Assembly (NCBI GenBank): GCA_003151295.1
Contig: PLXD01000201.1
Span: 1-10,737 of the forward strand
From: Chitinophagaceae bacterium
Lineage (GTDB): Bacteria > Bacteroidota > Bacteroidia > Chitinophagales > Chitinophagaceae
Reading direction: 5' to 3'
DNA: 10,737 bases
Of this stretch, positions 5,015 through 10,737 are shown piece after piece. Under the pieces are notes generated by a model. The model made no database searches, was not told the origin of the DNA, and saw only the letters and a list, made by a program, of their open reading frames with translations. Each line of letters opens with the position of its first letter. The stretch's first letter is position 1. The translations under genes were made by a program, and so were the position numbers.

Positions 5015-7185
5015 TGAAAAGAGCGATAGGCTTTCTAATATTGCTTTGTATGGGTAACCTGTGCATAGCTCAACATACACTCATAGCCCTGATCAAAGAT
5101 GCCGATTCAAAAGAGCCCCTTGCTGGGGCCACGGCTCTTTTAGCCGGTACGGGAAAAGGTGGTCGGGCAGATTCCAACGGTATAGTGCCGCTTTCTAATA
5201 TCCCCGATGGCAACCAGGTCTTTACTTTTCGTTTTGTCGGCTATAAAGTGCAGACGGAAACCCTCACCTTTCCCCGGAACTCTGACACCCTAATCGTCTT
5301 ACTGGAAAGGGCCGGTGAAGAAATGGGCGAGGTCGTTATTTCGTCCACCCGCAGCAACCGGACCTTTCAGAATCTCCCGACCCGCGTTGAGTTCGTCAAC
5401 GGGGAAGAACTGGAAGAAAAAGGGAATATGAAACCTGGAGACATACGTATGATGCTCAATGAAAGTACGGGCATCCAGACGCAACAGGTATCGGCTACCT
5501 CCGCTAATTCCAGTATTCGAATTCAGGCGTTAGATGGACGCTATACCCAACTCATAAAAGATGGCTTTCCCCTGTACGCTGGTTTTTCCAGTGGACTGGG
5601 CCTTTTACAGACACCACCACTGGACCTCAAACAAGTGGAGATCATCAAAGGATCGTCTTCCACCCTGTACGGGGGTGGCGCAATTGCAGGGCTGGTCAAC
5701 CTGATCTCGAAAGTTCCCACGGCAGAAAGAGAACTGCGCTTTTTAGTCAACGGCACCTCCGCCGGCGGCCTGGACGCGAATGGTTTTTACGGCCAGCGAT
5801 GGGGCAAGATAGGGCTTACCCTTTATGGCGGCAGAAGCAGCAATACGGCCTATGATCCCTCAAGTGTCGGATTCAGCGCCATACCGAAGTTTGAACGCTA
5901 CGTACTCAATCCTAAACTATTCGTCTATTTCAGTCCCCGGACAAAATTCAGTGTTGGCGTTAATACGGGATTCGAAAATCGGATCGGCGGAGATATGCAA
6001 TATATCAGGGGACACGGAGACAGTAAGCACAGCTATTTTGAGCGGAATAAAAGCCAGCGGCTTTCCACGCAGTTCAGCTTTGATCACCAATTTAATACAA
6101 ACAGCAGTCTGACCGTTAAGAATTCTATCAGCAACTTTAACCGCATCATTACCATCCCCGGTTATATTTTCAACGGAAAACAATGGTCCAGCTATTCCGA
6201 AATCGCCTTTAACACCCGGCAGACAAATACGGAATGGGTGGCAGGGCTGAATTTCTATACCGATGATTTTAAAGAACGCCCCGACAATGCCTTTCCCCGA
6301 AGGAACTATCAGCAAAACACAATCGGCGGTTTTATTCAAAATACTCGGACCGTCCGTAAATGGTTGCAGACGGAAGCAGGGTTTCGCGGGGATTATGTGG
6401 TGGGTTATGGATGGACGCTATTGCCCAGGGGGTCCGCACTATTCAAATTGACACCTAAACTGACCTCCCGCATAGGCGGCGGTTTAGGATATAAGACCCC
6501 GACCATCTTCACAGAAGAAACCGAAAAGATACAATTCCAATCCGTCCTGCCCATCTCCCCGGACAGCAACCGGCTGGAACGATCCTATGGGGTGAATGGG
6601 GATGTCAATTACCGGACAACTCTTTTTGACGGGAAGCTGAGTTTCAGCATAAACCAGCTTTTCTTTTTTACCCGTATTCATGACCCCCTGGTACTCGATA
6701 CCCTACCCGGGCCTTTGTATAAGCTGACCAATTCCACCGGCTACCTGGATTCTAAGGGTTTTGAAACGAACTTGAAGCTAGGATACGGGGATTTTAAGCT
6801 CTATATAGGGTACACTTTTACCGATGCCCACTTAAACGAGAACGGCGTTATCCGGGAGAACCCCTTAACGGTTCGGCACCGGCTGAATAATGTCCTGGTA
6901 TATGAGAAGGAGGACAAATGGAAACTGGGCCTGGAGGCATACTATTATAGCACAGAACCCTTAAATGACGGAAAAACCGGTAAGGCTTATTGGACCTTTG
7001 GATTCATGGCAGAAAAGATATGGGAGCGGTTTTCGTTCTTCGTAAACTTCGAGAACTTTACCGATACCCGGCAGACGCGCTTCGATACGATCTATACGGG
7101 AAGCATCACGCATCCGGTATTCCGGGACATTTATGCGCCGCTGGACGGGTTCGTTGTAAATGGGGGGGTGAAGTTGCATCTTTGA
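5014..7185 (+). CDS. TonB-dependent outer-membrane receptor
   Basis: A complete 723-residue receptor. Signal peptide 1-19 (cleavage after CIA before Q20); a carboxypeptidase-regulatory-like beta-sandwich at about 21-97 (ALIKDADSKEPLAGAT, then FRFVGYKVQTE); a TonB-box-like segment GEVVISSTRSN at 105-115; plug domain at about 118-236 with IRIQALDGRYTQLIKDGFPL (168-187) and VEIIKGSSSTLYGGGAIAGL (208-227); then a 22-strand-type barrel with alternating aromatic strands to the end (VNGGVKLHL). It imports a ligand across the outer membrane using energy from TonB-ExbBD. The ligand is unknown. There is no SusD partner, so a glycan is less likely; the Cys-rich neighbour instead hints at a metal, metallophore or cobalamin-like substrate. 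Its gene follows that protein by 71 bases in the same direction, probably on one transcript. No ribosome-binding site is visible, as is common in this phylum. Length is normal and nothing looks broken. Confidence 0.93.
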   Translation: MKRAIGFLILLCMGNLCIAQHTLIALIKDADSKEPLAGATALLAGTGKGGRADSNGIVPLSNIPDGNQVFTFRFVGYKVQTETLTFPRNSDTLIVLLERAGEEMGEVVISSTRSNRTFQNLPTRVEFVNGEELEEKGNMKPGDIRMMLNESTGIQTQQVSATSANSSIRIQALDGRYTQLIKDGFPLYAGFSSGLGLLQTPPLDLKQVEIIKGSSSTLYGGGAIAGLVNLISKVPTAERELRFLVNGTSAGGLDANGFYGQRWGKIGLTLYGGRSSNTAYDPSSVGFSAIPKFERYVLNPKLFVYFSPRTKFSVGVNTGFENRIGGDMQYIRGHGDSKHSYFERNKSQRLSTQFSFDHQFNTNSSLTVKNSISNFNRIITIPGYIFNGKQWSSYSEIAFNTRQTNTEWVAGLNFYTDDFKERPDNAFPRRNYQQNTIGGFIQNTRTVRKWLQTEAGFRGDYVVGYGWTLLPRGSALFKLTPKLTSRIGGGLGYKTPTIFTEETEKIQFQSVLPISPDSNRLERSYGVNGDVNYRTTLFDGKLSFSINQLFFFTRIHDPLVLDTLPGPLYKLTNSTGYLDSKGFETNLKLGYGDFKLYIGYTFTDAHLNENGVIRENPLTVRHRLNNVLVYEKEDKWKLGLEAYYYSTEPLNDGKTGKAYWTFGFMAEKIWERFSFFVNFENFTDTRQTRFDTIYTGSITHPVFRDIYAPLDGFVVNGGVKLHL

Positions 7186-7297
7186 AAAGCCAAAGGGACG
7201 TATCTTTCAAGATGGTTGTCAGGTTTAATTCCGTATGATTGACGGAAATGAGAATTGCCGGTATGTGTTGGTGTTCAGCCTGGTATCCGGAGACTTC

Positions 7298-7330
7298 AAT
7301 ACCGGCATTAAAATAGATAATGCCTGTATT
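7298..7330. repeat. Inverted repeat (12 of 13 pairs)
   Basis: AATACCGGCATTA (7298-7310) pairs with TAATGCCTGTATT (7318-7330) around a 7-base loop with a single C/T mismatch. No T-run follows on either strand, so it is not a classic terminator. It lies in the convergent gap between the receptor and the regulator and could slow polymerase from both sides or be an RNA-processing or protein-binding site. Confidence 0.5.
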
Positions 7331-7407
7331 GTCCTTTAAATGGGCTATTTATTGCTAAGCACGAACGCCCTATTTAATGATAGCAAAACTACGATTAGAG
7401 GGACTTT

Positions 7408-7450
7408 CCAAAATCTGACAACCACAACCGATTTTGGTACTTTTTCTTTC
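7408..7450 (+). terminator. Candidate terminator downstream of the receptor
   Basis: CCAAAATC (7408-7415) and GATTTTGG (7430-7437) form a perfect 8-bp stem with a 14-base loop, followed by TAC and then TTTTTCTTTC. It lies 222 bases after the receptor stop on its strand. The AT-rich stem and long loop make it moderate rather than strong. Confidence 0.4.
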
Positions 7451-7518
7451 GTTAAACAATGATATAGTAATTGCCAAAATAAAATCATCTTTCCCTTAGC
7501 CCATTTACTGTATTTGGA

Positions 7519-10500
7519 CTATCCATTCTCTTTCCATTCATTTGGCGTTACGTCAAATTCCTGTTTAAAAACCCTGGCAAAATAACTCGGGTCACTAAAG
7601 CCACAATCAAGCGCAATGGAGGAAATACTTGTTACTTTATTTTTCGCTAATTCCTTTGCCTTTTTTAAACGTATAATACGGATAAATTTATTAGGCGAGC
7701 ATCCCGTAAGCGCATCGAGCTTACGATGCAAATTAGAATGGCTCATGAACACTTCCTTACATAATAGCTCTATATTAAATCCGGTGTCGGAAATATGAGC
7801 TTCCACGATTTCCCTGATCTTAAAAACAAACTTGTCTTCGGCCTGGGGTGTTGCAGCAATACTTTGTTCGTTTTTTATCGTTCCGGAAGCACTCGCCGGG
7901 ATATTGGAGAGACCTGATTTTGCCAGATAGAACTGCTGAAGGGATTTTCTGAGTTCAAGTAATTTTTTTATGCGTATCCGTAGTTCTTCATTGTTAAAGG
8001 GTTTTTCCAGGTATGCATCGGCGCCCCGGGATATTCCTTCCATTTTGCTTTCCATATCTGTTTTTGCCGTAAGCATTATAATCGGTATATGACAGGTATT
8101 TTGATCCGATCGTAATTTTTTTAACAATTCAAAGCCATCCATACGCGGCATCATTATATCGGTGATTATCAGATCGGGTATCATTTCCACGGCAAGGTCA
8201 AATCCTTCCATCCCGTCACTTGCTACTGCCAGCCTGTAATCCGGCAAACAAAAAGCAGTATATGCCACCACATCCGCGTTGTCTTCCACTAATAATATGA
8301 GCGGCTCTTCGTCTTTTCCCACTGTTTGTTCATGGCTTCTGCTCTCAGGATAAATTTCTTTATACTTATCCGATTCTTTTTCATTCAAATAAGGGGACGC
8401 CATTATTTCATCTGTTATTGGCAATTTTTCCAGTGGCAGTTCTACGGTAAATTCGGTGCCTTTGGTGGCGCCCATCGGCGGGCTTTTAACTGAAATTGTT
8501 CCCTTCATTAATTTCACCAGTTCCAAGGTAAGCGAAAGCCCTATCCCCGTGCCTTCGGCCGCTCGGGTATTACTATTATTAAGCTGGTAAAAGCGGTCGA
8601 AAATAAAAGGCAACTTATCTTCAGGGATACCGATGCCCGTATCCATAATTTTAATGAGGAATGAATGGTTATTGTTTTTAGCGGAGGATTCCCTGACATT
8701 TATGGATATATATATGTTTCCCTTTTCCGGGGTGAATTTCAAAGCATTGGACAATAGATTGGAAATTATCTGGCGTATTTTTTCCGTGTCGTATTCCGTA
8801 TGATACGATTCCAGTTCTGATAGAAAATGAAATTGTTTATTTTGATTTTCCGCCAATGAATGAAATGCTTCAACAATATATCGCAGGAAGACGATGAGAT
8901 CGCCTTTTATTGGTTGAAGGGTCATTTTTCCGCTTTCCAGCTTAGACAGGTCCAGCATCTCATTCACCAATTTTAGCAGACTGCGTCCGTTACGCAGGAT
9001 CATGTCCGTTCCTTTTTCCAGATGGGTGTCCGGATGATCCGCAATTTGTTGCGCCATCCCTAATATCACCGTTAAGGGAGTACGGAATTCATGTGTAATA
9101 TTCGTATATAATTGGGTTTTTGCATTGTCCAGTTCTTTCATTCTCCTGGCTTCCCGTTTCTCATAATTCAATTGTTCGTTTAGTTTGGCTCTGTTTGTTA
9201 TGTACCTGAAATACCACCGTATTCCGATTGCTAATAAAGCCAGATATAATAAATAGGCCAGCCAGCTTTTCCACCAGGGCGGTAATACTTTGATTTTCAG
9301 TTCGGCCACTTTATCGCTCCAGCTGCCCTGACTATTGCTGCCCTGGACCTTAAATGTATAGGTACCCGGCGACAAGTGTACATAAGTGGCTGACCTGCGT
9401 GTACCGGATTCCACCCAATCCTTGTCAATACCTTCCAACTGATAACGGTATTTATTCTGTTCGGGAGCGGTAAAGTCCAGTGCTGAGAATTCCAGCGTAA
9501 GTATGTCCTGCAAGTGGGTAAACGTAATCCTTTTTGTTTGCTCAATATTGTTTTGCAGTACACCGCTTTCATTGCCGGCGGCTAACGGTTGGTTGTTTAT
9601 CCGGATATCGGTAATGAATACATTTGGGATAAACCCTACTGACAATACTTCATTTGGATTAAAAACATTCATTCCGTTTACACCGCCAAAAGCAAGATGT
9701 CCATCCGTGAGCCTGGCAAAAGCGCCGGTATTGAATTCATCATCCTGCAAGCCATCGGATTTCGTGAAATTCCTGGACTCCCATTGATTTTCAGTTCGAT
9801 TTTGGAGACAAAAAATTCCTCGGTTGGTACTGCCCCATATATTTCCGGCATCATCATTCAAAATTCCATAAACTACATCGTTGGGCAACCCTTCTTTTTG
9901 TGTGAAGTGCAAAAAATTCCCCTTGTTCTTTTCCAATCGGTTTAAGCCACCCCCCTTGGTACAGACCCACAAATACTTCAGGGGTTCCTTAGGGTCATCC
10001 ATAAAGCAGGAAACATTATTATTGTTAAGCGAATTGCGGTCACTCGAATTGGTGCTGTACCATTTTATGGAACTGGGTTTGGTGAAATCATCGGCAGAAA
10101 AAATGAGCCTGGCGAATCCGTAGGCTGTTCCAACCCAGAAAACTCCTTCCATATCTTCATATAAGGCAGTACATATTGCTTTTTCCGGGATTAGTCTTGC
10201 GGGACCGGTATTTATGCTGAAATTGTTGACTTTTCCAGTAGTTGTATTAATCAGGGAGAATACCCCATCCAGTGCAGGGAACCAGATATTTCCCCTGCGA
10301 TCTTCCATCATCGGCTGCTTATCCCCTTCACCCTTATTGTCGATTACTCCGGGGTATCCGGTTAACTTCTTTGTAGTGGTATTGTATTGAAATAAGCCTT
10401 TATCATCCGTCCGGATCCAATAATCCCCTGTTTTTGATATCACTAAATTATCAATTTCCTGATCGGCGAAAATGGACCTGAAAGGGTCCGGTTGAACTGA

Positions 10501-10737
10501 ATCCCTGTCTAATTTCCGCCATTCGTAGGGGTATGCGCCCAAAAACAATTCTGTGTCGCTTTTTGCAATAATAAACCGCACACTATACCCTTGCACGCTT
10601 CGTTTAAAACTGTTCTTTGCCATATTGCATTTAATCAATCCATAGCCCCTGGTTCCTCCCCACAGCAGCCCGCATTTATCTATCAGGAACGGATATAAAA
10701 TTTTAGTCCCGGCACTGACGGGTACATTTTCGTTCCA
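7519..10737 (-). CDS. Hybrid two-component regulator (HTCS), N-terminus beyond window
   Basis: The minus-strand frame is open from the window edge to the TAG at 7521-7519, 1,072 residues in view; the residues before the TTG at 10638 continue the propeller (KCGLLWGGTRGYG), so the real start lies outside. Numbering from the edge codon: about seven Reg_prop-type blades (first at 23-34; others such as GNIWFPALDGVFSL, GVFWVGTAYGF, YLWVCTKGGGLNRL), a Y_Y_Y domain near 417-483, one membrane helix at about 488-513, a HisKA with H549 in THEFRTPL (codon 9091-9093), an ATPase with N box 660-673, DTGIGIP 699-705 and GTGIGLSL 729-736, a receiver with D860 in ITDIMMPRMDG (codon 8158-8160) and K912, and a C-terminal AraC-type DNA-binding domain (about 978-1070). 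All key residues are present. Such proteins sense a periplasmic ligand, usually a glycan fragment, and activate nearby utilisation genes; none is visible here. Full members are about 1,300-1,400 residues. Confidence 0.95.
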   Translation of the reverse strand, partial: WNENVPVSAGTKILYPFLIDKCGLLWGGTRGYGLIKCNMAKNSFKRSVQGYSVRFIIAKSDTELFLGAYPYEWRKLDRDSVQPDPFRSIFADQEIDNLVISKTGDYWIRTDDKGLFQYNTTTKKLTGYPGVIDNKGEGDKQPMMEDRRGNIWFPALDGVFSLINTTTGKVNNFSINTGPARLIPEKAICTALYEDMEGVFWVGTAYGFARLIFSADDFTKPSSIKWYSTNSSDRNSLNNNNVSCFMDDPKEPLKYLWVCTKGGGLNRLEKNKGNFLHFTQKEGLPNDVVYGILNDDAGNIWGSTNRGIFCLQNRTENQWESRNFTKSDGLQDDEFNTGAFARLTDGHLAFGGVNGMNVFNPNEVLSVGFIPNVFITDIRINNQPLAAGNESGVLQNNIEQTKRITFTHLQDILTLEFSALDFTAPEQNKYRYQLEGIDKDWVESGTRRSATYVHLSPGTYTFKVQGSNSQGSWSDKVAELKIKVLPPWWKSWLAYLLYLALLAIGIRWYFRYITNRAKLNEQLNYEKREARRMKELDNAKTQLYTNITHEFRTPLTVILGMAQQIADHPDTHLEKGTDMILRNGRSLLKLVNEMLDLSKLESGKMTLQPIKGDLIVFLRYIVEAFHSLAENQNKQFHFLSELESYHTEYDTEKIRQIISNLLSNALKFTPEKGNIYISINVRESSAKNNNHSFLIKIMDTGIGIPEDKLPFIFDRFYQLNNSNTRAAEGTGIGLSLTLELVKLMKGTISVKSPPMGATKGTEFTVELPLEKLPITDEIMASPYLNEKESDKYKEIYPESRSHEQTVGKDEEPLILLVEDNADVVAYTAFCLPDYRLAVASDGMEGFDLAVEMIPDLIITDIMMPRMDGFELLKKLRSDQNTCHIPIIMLTAKTDMESKMEGISRGADAYLEKPFNNEELRIRIKKLLELRKSLQQFYLAKSGLSNIPASASGTIKNEQSIAATPQAEDKFVFKIREIVEAHISDTGFNIELLCKEVFMSHSNLHRKLDALTGCSPNKFIRIIRLKKAKELAKNKVTSISSIALDCGFSDPSYFARVFKQEFDVTPNEWKENG

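Larger units (their letters stand above)
7235..7462 (+). other. Two in-frame micro-ORFs, possible coding remnant
   Basis: ATG 7235 to TAA 7337-7339 gives 34 residues (includes YVLVFSLVSGDFNTGIKID); a second ATG follows immediately at 7340 in the same frame and runs 40 residues to TGA 7460-7462 (includes TTIRGTFQNL and DFGTFSFVKQ). The frame thus has one stop in about 75 codons and reads as hydrophobic/polar alternation. It could be a decayed small gene or chance. Two inverted repeats lie inside it. Confidence 0.15.
7186..7518. other. Convergent intergenic region
   Basis: This is the 333-base gap between the receptor and regulator stop codons, which face each other. It holds the two inverted repeats and the micro-ORFs described separately, and a looser inverted repeat, TTGCTA (7352-7357) with TAGCAA (7381-7386). 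I see no clear minus-strand terminator for the regulator and no promoter. Confidence 0.6.

Noticed and set aside
5917..6339. 140-codon minus-strand frame inside the receptor gene
   Set aside because: Antisense shadow of a well-supported receptor reading frame; no protein family character.
7519..10638. Regulation of the TonB receptor unit by the adjacent hybrid regulator
   Set aside because: The genes are convergent and the receptor lacks a SusD partner; regulators of this type usually act on genes on their own upstream side, which is outside the window.

Overview
The window looks like a chromosomal stretch from a Bacteroidota (Bacteroidetes) bacterium, most likely in or near the Chitinophagaceae or Sphingobacteriia. 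Three things suggest this: a SusC-type TonB-dependent receptor with an N-terminal carboxypeptidase-regulatory-like domain, a one-polypeptide hybrid two-component regulator (propeller, Y_Y_Y, kinase, receiver, AraC), and an orphan MacB/FtsX-type permease. Ribosome-binding sites are weak or absent before the genes, and one upstream element matches the phylum's TAnnTTTG promoter. Genus assignment is inference.

Layout. Positions 1-688 hold the decayed 3' part of an unrecognised gene: an open frame without a start codon (137-688), preceded by frame-shifted scraps. Positions 689-1200 hold no convincing gene, but contain a tRNA-3'-end-like sequence (1014-1037) followed by a strong terminator (1043-1073). 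On the minus strand, 1199-3562 is a complete ABC-transporter permease of the MacB/FtsX type. Positions 3563-4609 are a graveyard: two strong hairpin terminators on opposite strands, a minus-strand reading frame overlapping a second tRNA-end-like sequence, and two plus-strand C-terminal gene remnants (4113-4238 and 4244-4564) that resemble accessory or conjugative-element proteins.

The healthy plus-strand unit is at 4610-7185: a small secreted Cys-rich protein of the DUF6660-like kind, then a TonB-dependent receptor 71 bases downstream. In Bacteroidota such small proteins sit beside TonB receptors and metal efflux or uptake genes, so the pair is probably a two-gene outer-membrane uptake unit, perhaps for a metal or metal complex. 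A 15-codon micro-ORF in the gap overlaps the receptor start codon.

After a 333-base convergent intergenic region with inverted repeats and two micro-ORFs, the minus strand from 7519 to the window edge encodes a hybrid two-component regulator whose N-terminus lies outside the window. Its targets (usually polysaccharide-utilisation genes) are not visible here; it converges on the receptor gene and need not regulate it.

I see no CRISPR array, no intact transposase or integrase, no rRNA and no intact tRNA. The most interesting observations are the candidate integration scars and gene fossils on both sides of the permease, and the small Cys-rich protein/receptor pair with its possible near-leaderless promoter and micro-ORF.
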